NCBI GenBank assembly: GCA_902783165.1 | Contig: CACZPU010000096.1 | Span: 1-59,359, forward strand | Length of the DNA: 59,359 nt | Reading direction: 5' to 3' | DNA from: an uncultured Prevotellaceae bacterium | GTDB lineage: Bacteria; Bacteroidota; Bacteroidia; Bacteroidales; Bacteroidaceae | In this document: positions 26,631-36,100 of the stretch, piece after piece | Numbering within the stretch: position 1 is the first letter of the stretch | How the letters are laid out: every line of letters starts with the position of its first letter | Made by a program: the position numbers and the translations under genes | Notes under the pieces: generated by a model | Told to the model about the DNA's origin: nothing | Databases searched by the model: none | What the model saw: the letters and a program-made list of their open reading frames with translations, nothing else

Positions 26631-27105
26631 TTATTCAGTTTGTTTTTGTGATGTTTTCTTCTACTTTTTTATAATTGCATATAATGTTATATTGTACGCA
26701 ACCTTTGTACAGGTTATACAGACAACGCGTGTAAGTTGTGAAAAAGACTGTGTACTAATTGAAAACAGCATTTGATTATTTGATAAAAATGTTACAATTT
26801 CAACAGAAAAGAGAATTCAAAAATATTAAAACAGTTTTTGCAGTTGATATGACTTTTGCAAATTGAGGCACTTTTCTATACTTTTTGTTGTTGTATCCCA
26901 TTTGTTAGTAAGCTTGTAATGATTGTCACGTACTTTAGACGAAAAGACTCTTCGGAAACGATTCTTTTACGTACATTCAAAAAAAGAACATTTTGCCAAA
27001 ATAATCCTACTAATTGTTTGTGTCTTTGGCCTATAATTCGTATAAAATGCTCGAAAATTCCCATTATTTGCTCAAAAACTCCTATCAGGATGCTCGTCTT
27101 TTTAG

Positions 27106-27113
27106 TAAATTTG
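27106..27113 (+). promoter_or_regulatory. -7 box TAAATTTG of the surface-protein operon
   Basis: TAAATTTG lies 89 nt upstream of the ATG at 27202. No -33 element is seen at the right distance, which would fit a promoter that depends on an activator. The leader would be about 84 nt. Confidence 0.5.
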
Positions 27114-27201
27114 CAAACGTGATGATGTTTTTTATAAAGAATAACATTTCCAAAAAGGAAATAACACAGTCGATAAATAACCATTAAAACCGATAAGAAA
27201 T

Positions 27202-30200
27202 ATGAAAAGATTGCTATTCACAATGATGTTGATAGTTGCGGCTTTGGCGATCTGGGCACAAAGATGGACGCCAGTTAACGCAAACAGCTATTCTAGTGAG
27301 GCTATTGTGTATGTCCAAGTCACCATCAGTGGTAGGGTGGCCACCGCCAACAATCCTTTGGAAGTTAGTGCTTTCATGGATGACAAATGTCGTGCACAAT
27401 CCACGTCTATTTACACTCCAGCGACCAATACTGGTCCACGGAATTGTTACTGTCTTCGAATTCCCGGTAATCCTCAGGAAGATGCGAACAAGGCAATCAC
27501 TTTCAAGGTGTTTTATAACGGTCTTGTCTATATTTTTTCCGAAACAAAGAAATGGACAGATACAGAAACTATTCAACCCGTTCCTGTGGTTCTGAACCTC
27601 GAACCGCTCACCAATGTGCAAATCGATCCGTCGGCAGGCAGCCCTATCACGATTGAAATGGACGAAACAAAAAATATGGCAAGCTTGATGACGCTCCTTT
27701 ATGGTAACGGCAAGACAGAAAGTGAAGTGACAGATTCGTCTATAGACTCCGAAGAAACAGAAATCTTTTTTAGTTGGAATGCAGGCAACTATGTGATTTT
27801 TTTCGATATTGATAATGATGGAGTGATTACTCCCAAGCAAGTAACGCCCCAGACGGTGAACGTGTCAATGACCGTGATGGTAAGGGACAAGAGCGATATA
27901 CAAAACCCTTCCGAATCTCCATATACTTCCATCAATCCGCTGGGTATCCCTATCGAAATTGTTGACCCTGTGGTGCCGGTGACCAAAATAGAATGTGATT
28001 TGACGGAACTTACCCTTTTTGTGGGAGATGATGTAAAAAGCGCTCTCAGCCAACATGTCACAATTTCTCCTGACGAAGCCACAAACAAGACTTGGAATAT
28101 TGTTGATCCCAGTGATTTGGTGGATAATAGTGGAATAGCTATCGAGGCAGGAACCACAACATTGTCGCTTGTTCCAAATGTTCCAGCCGATAACCAAGTG
28201 CAGCCTGCCCTAGTTCAGCTCACGGTCAAGATACGTCCTATTGGTATTTCTGCCAGCGTGAATGTAGTAGAGGTTGAATTGGGTGAAAATGCCGTAGAGG
28301 CCATTAAAAATGTATTGGTTTTCTCTCCTGAAGACGAGAATGTTGACAAAGAGGTATATATATCCCCAGAGAATGAAAGATTATATGACCCAGAGTCGGG
28401 TATCGCCACCATGGTGGGAAACACCAATGTAGTTATTACTCTGGTTAATGCCAATCTGGCAAATCTGCCCGCAGCACCGTCTGTAAGTGTCAGACTTGTT
28501 GTGAAGAAGAGTGTCAAGAGCATTGCATTGGAGCCAGGTGAAGTCACAGCCTATTTCAATGAAAATGTAAAAGAGGCCATTGCCGACCGTGTGACCATTC
28601 TTCCAGATGATGCCACCAATAAGGATTATGTGCTTGTGGAAGAAGCAGAAACGCTGCGTATCTACAACGACATTGCCTCTATGGTTGGAACTACGAAAGT
28701 GAGGGTGAAGTCGGCTGATAATGAGCAGTTGATTTCTGATGATTTCGTAACAGTGAACATACTATACCGTCCGACTGGAATCATTGCCAATTCAACAGAA
28801 ATAACGGTGAATGTTGGCGACAACGTGAAAGAAGCTATCGAGAACGAAGTATTTCTTGAACCAGAGACGTATTATCTGGATCGTTCGCTTACTCTAACAC
28901 CAGGTAACAACATACTTTACGATAAAAACTTCATTGCCAATAAAAAAGGACAAATGACTGTAGTTGTTACTCCAACGGCTGCGCAGCCGAATCAAGATGG
29001 CACCATCCCATCTGTGACCTTTACAGTTAATGTTGTGCAGCCTGTTACAGGCATCCAACTGGCAGGAGACCCTATTATCGTCTACTTGAATAATGATGTG
29101 GCCCAGGCATTGAAAGACCAAGTGACTATAGAGCCATCCACCGCATCTGACAAGTCTTTCCAAGTGGTGGAAACGAAGGAGCAAGAGCCATTCCTCATCA
29201 GTAGCGATGGCTTTGCTGCGGAACCTGGCAAGACAACAGTGAAGGTTAGTGCCAACAACTTTTTGTCGACCAATACCTCTGAAGTGACCATTATGGTGCA
29301 TCCCAGTTATATTGATGGTCCTAGAGAGTTGACTGTCAACGTGGGCGATAATGTTTTGGATGCTATTATGGCTGTTGTCAAAGTTGGAAATCCTAACTAC
29401 GATGAAAATTATTCAGAGTTTATCGATAAAGCCATCGAGTTGTCTTCGAACAGTGAGACTTCGCTATATGATGCCAACTACAAAGCCACTAAAGTTGGAA
29501 CTATGAATGTTATCATCACTGCAGTATCAACCAAGGGTAGTGCAGCAGCAGGTCCTCTCACAAAGACCATCGTGTTGACCGTGAAACAAGGGGTTACTTC
29601 AATCACAGCACAGGAAACAACCATCACCTGCTTGCTCAACGATAATGTTGGCGAGATGATTAGGGAGCGAATTACCGTGTATCCAAGTGATGCAACCAAT
29701 CAGGTCATTAATTTGGAGATAGAAAATGGCGACAAATGGTTAATGAACGATATCGCTGTGTTGTTGGGCACTTGGACCGTGGTTGCTAAATCGGATGACA
29801 ATCCTCAAGCAGCAATCACCTTCACCGTGGTGGTGAAAGAACCTGTGACGCTAACATTCAACCCAGATGTGGAAACTACAGTTGGTGGTGAGACTACACT
29901 CAGATTGAGAAAGATTGCTGGCACTGACGACCCAGATGTTAGCAAGGTGGAACTACATTTCGCTGAAACTTCATTAGGACCAGTCGCCTCGGCAACTCCC
30001 GATGCCACAGGATTGATTTGGACCATCAAGGGCATTCAAGCAGGCAGCTATCATTTCACAGTCACTTACGACGGAAGAGTCCAGTATAGTGAACAGCAGA
30101 CAGAATTTGGTACTATCAATATCGGGCAGGTTGTTTCACCGGCTTCTGGTTGGGACTGGATTACAGTGAATTCTCTTCCTTCTAACAGAAGCTCAATTGT

Positions 30201-31266
30201 GCTACTTTTGGACAAAACTGCCAATACTTGGACAACGGAAATGGAGAACGGACGAAACAAGGTGATAGAGATACGTTCGCAAAGTGCAGTGCTTTATAAT
30301 GACCCGAATTATGGGCTGTTCGGAGACATCACAGAACTGAAACCAGGGGACGGTATGTATAAAATTAAAACGGAAGGCAATGTGGTATTTGAGATTGGTG
30401 CAGACGTGAGTTCAATCTCTGCCAGCGACCTACCAAAGACAGTAAGGGGTTACACATGGCTGGGTTATCCACATGTGGTGGACCAACCACTTACTGCATT
30501 GCAAGACGCTTTGGCACGTACAGCAGAGGAAGGCGACATGATTATTGGGAAAGATAATTTTGCTTCATTCACTGGTGGTGAGTGGGTAGCTCCAGAGGGA
30601 TTCACATTCAAGGCTGGTAAGGGATATATGTACTATACGACTGGTCAGGCAGGAAAGACCATCGACTGGGGTACGCCTGTCGTAATCCAATTGCCTAACC
30701 AGGATTCTCCTGCCAAGTCATTGCGTGGTGATATTTGGAACTATGATGTGCATGCATTTGCAGACAATATGCCTGTCATCGCTGTTCTTGAAGGAATAGA
30801 CAATCTTGAGGATTATTCGGTCGGCGCCTTTGTGGAGGATGAATGCCGCGGAGAAGGCAAAGTGGCTGCTGGAAAGTATATGTTCATCAATGTTGCTGGT
30901 AATGGCGGTGAAACCGTGACATTCAAGCTATATAACAAACTGACCGGCCAGTATACCTCCCTAGGCGAGAAGGTAGCTTACGGGGAGATGGCAGGTTCGC
31001 TGAGGCAGCCCATGATGCTTAAGACAGAACCGACAGCTATCCACAACATTTATTCCGAAGATGGTAGTGCAGCCATTTCGTATAGCAATGGCACAGTGCG
31101 TGTGAACGGCTTGCCTAATGCCTTTATCACCATCTCAAATGCTGCAGGCAGTGTTGTCCGAACATCCAAGGTGCCTATGGTGTCTCTCGCTGGTCTTGCT
31201 GACGGTGTGTATGTGGTGACCATTGTCAGCGGTTCCCAGCGTTTCAGCAAGAAGATTGTGAAATAA
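27202..31266 (+). CDS. T9SS-exported protein with seven alternating Ig-like repeats
   Basis: A 1354-aa surface protein of unknown function. Signal peptide 1-19. A small beta domain with pattern EVSAFMDDKCRA is at about 35-135, and a second copy (VGAFVEDECRGEGK) at about 1195-1275. Between them, residues about 260-880 hold seven Big_2-like units that alternate between two types (see repeat entry). The last about 77 residues form a T9SS type A sorting tail ending GLADGVYVVTIVSG...KKIVK, so the protein should cross the outer membrane through the Por machinery and stay on or leave the surface. First gene of a six-gene run; a hairpin follows its stop. An adhesive or structural role is likely from the domains only. 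Confidence 0.85.
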   Translation: MKRLLFTMMLIVAALAIWAQRWTPVNANSYSSEAIVYVQVTISGRVATANNPLEVSAFMDDKCRAQSTSIYTPATNTGPRNCYCLRIPGNPQEDANKAITFKVFYNGLVYIFSETKKWTDTETIQPVPVVLNLEPLTNVQIDPSAGSPITIEMDETKNMASLMTLLYGNGKTESEVTDSSIDSEETEIFFSWNAGNYVIFFDIDNDGVITPKQVTPQTVNVSMTVMVRDKSDIQNPSESPYTSINPLGIPIEIVDPVVPVTKIECDLTELTLFVGDDVKSALSQHVTISPDEATNKTWNIVDPSDLVDNSGIAIEAGTTTLSLVPNVPADNQVQPALVQLTVKIRPIGISASVNVVEVELGENAVEAIKNVLVFSPEDENVDKEVYISPENERLYDPESGIATMVGNTNVVITLVNANLANLPAAPSVSVRLVVKKSVKSIALEPGEVTAYFNENVKEAIADRVTILPDDATNKDYVLVEEAETLRIYNDIASMVGTTKVRVKSADNEQLISDDFVTVNILYRPTGIIANSTEITVNVGDNVKEAIENEVFLEPETYYLDRSLTLTPGNNILYDKNFIANKKGQMTVVVTPTAAQPNQDGTIPSVTFTVNVVQPVTGIQLAGDPIIVYLNNDVAQALKDQVTIEPSTASDKSFQVVETKEQEPFLISSDGFAAEPGKTTVKVSANNFLSTNTSEVTIMVHPSYIDGPRELTVNVGDNVLDAIMAVVKVGNPNYDENYSEFIDKAIELSSNSETSLYDANYKATKVGTMNVIITAVSTKGSAAAGPLTKTIVLTVKQGVTSITAQETTITCLLNDNVGEMIRERITVYPSDATNQVINLEIENGDKWLMNDIAVLLGTWTVVAKSDDNPQAAITFTVVVKEPVTLTFNPDVETTVGGETTLRLRKIAGTDDPDVSKVELHFAETSLGPVASATPDATGLIWTIKGIQAGSYHFTVTYDGRVQYSEQQTEFGTINIGQVVSPASGWDWITVNSLPSNRSSIVLLLDKTANTWTTEMENGRNKVIEIRSQSAVLYNDPNYGLFGDITELKPGDGMYKIKTEGNVVFEIGADVSSISASDLPKTVRGYTWLGYPHVVDQPLTALQDALARTAEEGDMIIGKDNFASFTGGEWVAPEGFTFKAGKGYMYYTTGQAGKTIDWGTPVVIQLPNQDSPAKSLRGDIWNYDVHAFADNMPVIAVLEGIDNLEDYSVGAFVEDECRGEGKVAAGKYMFINVAGNGGETVTFKLYNKLTGQYTSLGEKVAYGEMAGSLRQPMMLKTEPTAIHNIYSEDGSAAISYSNGTVRVNGLPNAFITISNAAGSVVRTSKVPMVSLAGLADGVYVVTIVSGSQRFSKKIVK
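27978..29840 (+). repeat. Seven tandem Ig-like units in alternating B-A-B-A-B-A-B order
   Basis: Type B units contain a DATNK or ASDK motif after a stretch of the kind NDNVKEAIADRVTI (for example ISPDEATNKTW, ILPDDATNKDY, VYPSDATNQV). Type A units contain TVNVGDNVKEAI followed later by LYD (for example ITVNVGDNVKEAIENEV then NILYD). Units are roughly 75-110 residues each. The alternation is regular across all seven, so the repeating unit is probably an A+B pair of domains. Confidence 0.8.
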
Positions 31267-31276
31267 ATTTCAAGAA

Positions 31277-31320
31277 AGAGGAGGAGCCTTTGCTCTGAAG
31301 GCTCTTCCTTTCCTTTTCTT
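31277..31320 (+). terminator. Hairpin with T-rich tail after the first surface gene (partial terminator)
   Basis: Arms 31277-31290 and 31298-31311 pair over about 13 bp with a few G-U pairs around a 7-nt loop, followed by a pyrimidine-rich TCCTTTTCTTC. It lies 10 nt after the stop of the 1354-aa gene. No promoter is visible before the next gene, so it may attenuate rather than end the operon. Confidence 0.5.
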
Positions 31321-31363
31321 CTCTGCTCTATTCATTTTATATATATAACCAGACAGAAAGGCT

Positions 31364-33097
31364 ATGAAAAGAAGCAACATAAAATTAGCAGTGGCTGTGG
31401 TGTTGGCCTTGTCTTCATCCAAAGCAGCTTATGCCCAGGATATCACGCAGATAGCCAAAAGCGACCCGCTGATTATTACAGGTGCGGTGGGTACCAAGAA
31501 CACCTATTACCATTCAACTGTTGGTGAGGGTTATGCTTCGCCTTGGAACAACATGTTTAATGTCAACCTGAACATCAGCCTTTATGGTTTTAGCATGCCT
31601 TTCTCTTTATATTACACCAACGACAATACAGAATTCAATTATCCCCATATTTCTTTCAACCTAACACCGAAATACAAGAATTGGACTGGTTATATTGGCA
31701 GAGCAAGCATGCCTTTCAGCCAGTATGTCATGAATATTGCTTTCAACGGAGTAGGACTTGAATACAACAACAAAACGTTCAGGGCGGGTGCCTTCTATGG
31801 CAGATTGCGCTCTGCAGTGAACGATGATCCCTATAACCCTGCTGCCCGTCCACCTCAATACCGCCGTACGGGCTGGGGATTCAAAGTGGGCTATGGTTCC
31901 ACTCGTAGTTATATCGACCTTTATCTCCTTCGTGCCTACGATGATTTGGGGTCGCTGAACGAGGGGTGGCGCAATCGGGTTTATGCCCAAGACAACCTCG
32001 TGTTGGGACTGAAAGGTTGTCTGACGCTGAAAAAATGGCTGTCGTTGACAACCAATTTGGCTACTTCTGTTGTTACAACCGATAAACAGGCAGACTTGAT
32101 TGCAAAAGGCGATGTCACAAAGTATGACGATATTTTCAAGGCACGCTATAGTTCATTAGTGCGTTTCGCCGGAGACGTAAGTGCCAGCATCACATTACCC
32201 AATTTCAACACATCTTTCATGTACCGCATGGTACAGCCCGACTACACCTCGCTTGGCACCTATTATATGTCTAATAATTATCACAGCTTGGGCGTTAACG
32301 TGAGTACACACTTGTTCAGGAAAATATCATTGGCTGCCAATTTTTCTGCACAAGAAGATAATCTGACCAACAAACAATTATATACAACGCGTGGTTTCGT
32401 TTACGGAGCCAATGCAGGCACCCGTTTAGGTAGTCACTTCAATGTCAGTGTTGGCTATAACGGATATCTTCAGACGCAAGGAAACGGAACGGCTGTTGTC
32501 AACGATACAACACGTGTGAAGAGGGGCATGAACAGTTTCAGTCTGGTGCCCTCTTTTGTAACGGAGACGGACAACTATAGTCACGCAGTATCACTATCGG
32601 CTTCTTACACCGAGAACAAGGACTTGAACAAGTTCTCCTATGGCTTGACAGATGTAAAGTCGATAGCCATGGGTGCTTCATATGCCTTAGGAGTGAAAGA
32701 TTGGGAAATGGATTTTACCGCAAGCCTCAGTCATCAGATGTCAAAGGGTTATGACACCAAATACACCAGCGATGTGGCTTCCCTTACTACCGGTCGCTCT
32801 TTCCTTAAAGACGACAATCTAACAGCCGAAGCTACCATCTCGCTTTGTTATAACGAAATGGAACATCAGTCGAAGAATCTTTCCATTGGTGGTGAGGCTG
32901 CCATTGGCTATACATTGAAAGACGTACACGTTTTCTCCCTGACAGCCGGTTTATATAAATATGGTGATGTGAATGTAACGAAGACGCGTTCCAGTCTGGA
33001 TGCTACTGATCTTACAGTGAGCTTCAGTTATACTTATACATTCTCGCTTTTCCAAATCAAGCGCAAAGCGAAGAATGACGACAACCGAAAGATGTAG
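31364..33097 (+). CDS. Outer-membrane beta-barrel protein of unknown family
   Basis: A 577-aa protein with signal peptide 1-24 (AAYAQD). The rest is alternating polar/hydrophobic strands rich in Tyr, Asn, Ser and Gly (for example FNVNLNISLYGFSMPFSLYY, FNVSVGYNGYLQTQGNG), consistent with a barrel of about 20 strands. The last strands (LTVSFSYTYTFSLFQIK) end near, not at, the C-terminus; a basic tail of about 10 residues (RKAKNDDNRKM) follows. No plug, TonB box or POTRA domain is seen, so it is not a SusC-like transporter. Position second in the surface operon, 58 nt before the giant gene, suggests it anchors or secretes that protein. This is inference. Confidence 0.7.
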   Translation: MKRSNIKLAVAVVLALSSSKAAYAQDITQIAKSDPLIITGAVGTKNTYYHSTVGEGYASPWNNMFNVNLNISLYGFSMPFSLYYTNDNTEFNYPHISFNLTPKYKNWTGYIGRASMPFSQYVMNIAFNGVGLEYNNKTFRAGAFYGRLRSAVNDDPYNPAARPPQYRRTGWGFKVGYGSTRSYIDLYLLRAYDDLGSLNEGWRNRVYAQDNLVLGLKGCLTLKKWLSLTTNLATSVVTTDKQADLIAKGDVTKYDDIFKARYSSLVRFAGDVSASITLPNFNTSFMYRMVQPDYTSLGTYYMSNNYHSLGVNVSTHLFRKISLAANFSAQEDNLTNKQLYTTRGFVYGANAGTRLGSHFNVSVGYNGYLQTQGNGTAVVNDTTRVKRGMNSFSLVPSFVTETDNYSHAVSLSASYTENKDLNKFSYGLTDVKSIAMGASYALGVKDWEMDFTASLSHQMSKGYDTKYTSDVASLTTGRSFLKDDNLTAEATISLCYNEMEHQSKNLSIGGEAAIGYTLKDVHVFSLTAGLYKYGDVNVTKTRSSLDATDLTVSFSYTYTFSLFQIKRKAKNDDNRKM

Positions 33098-33155
33098 GTG
33101 CACTGGTCGTTGAGATGTGAGAAATTGAGAAGGTAACCAGAAAAGATATACGGAT

Positions 33156-36100
33156 ATGAAAACATATAGGACATTCATAACTACAGTGGCATTCTTCTTG
33201 AGCTTGGCTTTTGCGCATGCTCAAGATGTGACTATTACACTGACACCTGTTCAGCAGATTCTTCCGCCACAGGTGCTGTTGTATGTGTCTAATCCCGGTA
33301 AATATTTCAATGTGTCTGTGACAAACAACACGCAGACAACCCAGAATATCTATATGGGATTGCAATTGGAGCAGAGATTCCCCGATTCGGGTTTGTCTGT
33401 GTCCACGCCAGCCATCCGTCAACCTCGTCAACCAATTACCATCGCTCCGGGAATCACCCGGCAATTGACGTTGGTTGAAATCAAAACAATGTTCAATCAT
33501 ATCCCGTCGAACGAAATATCCACAACCCCAGGATTGTTCGACAATTATCTGAATGGTTCTTTCGGCTTACTTCCTGAAGGCGACTATATAGCTCATCTTA
33601 CAGCTTACAAGTGGGACCCATCGCTGGCAAATCCAGTGGTGCTGAGCAATCCAAACAGTGGAGTTTGTTATTTCAAGGTTTGTTATAAGGCGCAGGCTCC
33701 CCAGTTCCTCATGCCCATGGTCATGGGATTTGACAATTTGGATGTAGGCCGTATCACTAAAGAAGATGCACGCTTTACATGGACAGAGACAATCATCAAC
33801 TGCAATCCACAGGCATCCCAGTTCCGCTATGATTTCGTTGTGAAGTCGTTGATGCTGGGCCAGGCTCCCGATGATGCCATGGACAGGAACCCTGTTGTAT
33901 ATAGGTCACGCGACTTGTTGGTGCCCATGTGTGTCATACCGCCTAACGTGATTAACAGCTTTGACAAAAACACCACATATATCGCCCAGGTTACAGCCAA
34001 GGCAGTGGGAAAGAATCCACTCGACTATTTCATGTTGGAGAACGATGGTAAGAGTACTTATCGAATGTTCCGGCTGCAAAATTTGAATGAATTCTCCACC
34101 ATTTCGTTGATGGACAATCTTCCTTCACAAAACCCATCAGTGCCTGTTCCTGGAGCAATTGGCGGTTCAACTATTTCTACAAGAACTCTCAATCCTGGGA
34201 CAGGAACCAATCCGTTAGGAAACGATGACACCGATGACAGGCAGAAGAAAGATTATGGAATGGGTTTATATTATGGTGTGCAGGAAAATGTAGATCCAGA
34301 GGCAGATTACACATTCCGTAACCCGGAATTAATAGAGCCGCTTTTCCTTGACAATGCCGCTCGAAAGACCTTCGTTGGAGATGATATTAAAGTGACATGG
34401 AAGAAGGCTTGGTTTATTGGTGGTCCAGGTGAACGCCCCGATACAGTTCAGTTTGGTTATAACTTGAGCTTGTTCAAAGGAGAGCCGAATCAAGATTTCA
34501 AAACCATATTTGAGGGAGTCCCCTTGTACACGTCGAATACAAAAGAACTAGAACATACCATATCGTGGAATGACATCAAAGATAAAGTCATGATCAATGA
34601 CTATCTAGTGCTCCATGTTGTTCCCAGCACCAAATCACCCAGTGTCGCATTTGTAAACGACAGCGTCAATGCGAAGGATTTTGCCATGTCTGAACGATAC
34701 TCCCAAAAGTTCTTCCAGTGTTCAGACATGGTGCAAATCAACAACACTACCCCTACCACGAAATCTGCCGAAGAATTACGAGGAAGAACAGTGGGAATAG
34801 GTCAGTATCAGCTTACGCTCGACGCCAAGGATTTCAACAAAGTTCCTGGAAAGAATTGTTTCAAAGGTACTGGTCATATAGAATGGAATCCTTTTGGATA
34901 TACATTGATGGTTGCAGTGAAGTTTGACGAACTATACATCAATACCGATAATTTAGTATATAAGGGCGAAGCAGTTTCCTATCCTGACTCGAAGAAAAAT
35001 GTTTCGGGTATGGATCAGGTTGACCAACTTTTCTCTGACTGGGGTATTGATAACCTTATTGCCGATACAGGCATTCCATATGCAAGTCAATTACAATCGT
35101 CTGTTACCAATGGAATTAAGGATATTGCCAAGAATTATAATATTGGCCAATATTACAAATGGGTAAAGACGGGCGAGGATGTTTGGGACCAACTCCAAAA
35201 TGGCCGAATCGATGATTTGCACATGCCTCTAAAACTGCCAAAGAAAATAACGAAAGGCTCTCCTATCACTGCACAGGTTGTTCAGATGAAGTTTGCGCCC
35301 ACACATGCCACCATGAACCTTTTTGGGCAATTTGAACTTCCTAAAAACAATTATACTGACGGTATCTTGATGTTAGGGGCACCTCGGGTGTGCATTTCCC
35401 CCGACCGTTTCTTGCCAGAGGCTGGCGCCATTGCCTTACTTTCTAATTTCAACGTGAAGGACCCAAACAACAAGGATCTCATCTTCACTTTCAAGGCTCC
35501 AACCAACGTGACTAATCCTAACGACGGATGCTATGTCAGTTGGAAGGCTGATTCTTTGGAGCGAATGCTGGTAGACTTGGATATACAAGTTCCAGGATTG
35601 AAGAAATGCAACGCCAATGGTGATGCGACCAAAGAAAAACCAATCGTTCATGTGAGGGGCGACTTCGCTGATTGGGAGGATTTCATTGCCGAGGGTTCCA
35701 TGGATCCGTTTGAGGTGAATTCTTTAGGAGGCTGGACATTCAAGCCTGGTCGTGTAATCTATGACAATTCAAAATGGCGAAAGTCCGACAATATGCCAGA
35801 CATGCCTAAGAACTACGACTGGGCATTGGCAGGATTTGACAAAGCCGACATTGCCAAATATCCTAATCTGTGGAAAGGCCTGAGTATTTCAGATACAGGA
35901 GTTCTTTTCCCCAAGTCTTTAAAGTTTGCTGGAGCCAAGAACGAGGAGAATGGCAGAATGAAGATAGATGTTCCACGGCTGATTTACGATGACTCGGGTA
36001 TCACCTTGGACGCAGAATTAAAAAACTTACTTGATGCCAAGACAGGAAAATTGGGCGGATGGGCATTCTCTATTGACCAATTGTATCTTCATATCTTGCA

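Larger units (their letters stand above)
26530..27201. other. Divergent intergenic region between the regulator and the surface operon
   Basis: 672 bp, AT-rich, no convincing ORF. It holds both divergent promoters and three TGTAC motifs (26693, 26706, 26751) with an AAGTTGTG in between, resembling the TGTACA cluster near 54.4 kb. It is the natural place for binding of the regulator's AraC-type domain. Confidence 0.6.

Noticed and set aside
31364-33097. SusC/TonB-dependent receptor or PorP/SprF
   Set aside because: No plug domain or TonB box, and about twice the length of PorP/SprF proteins.
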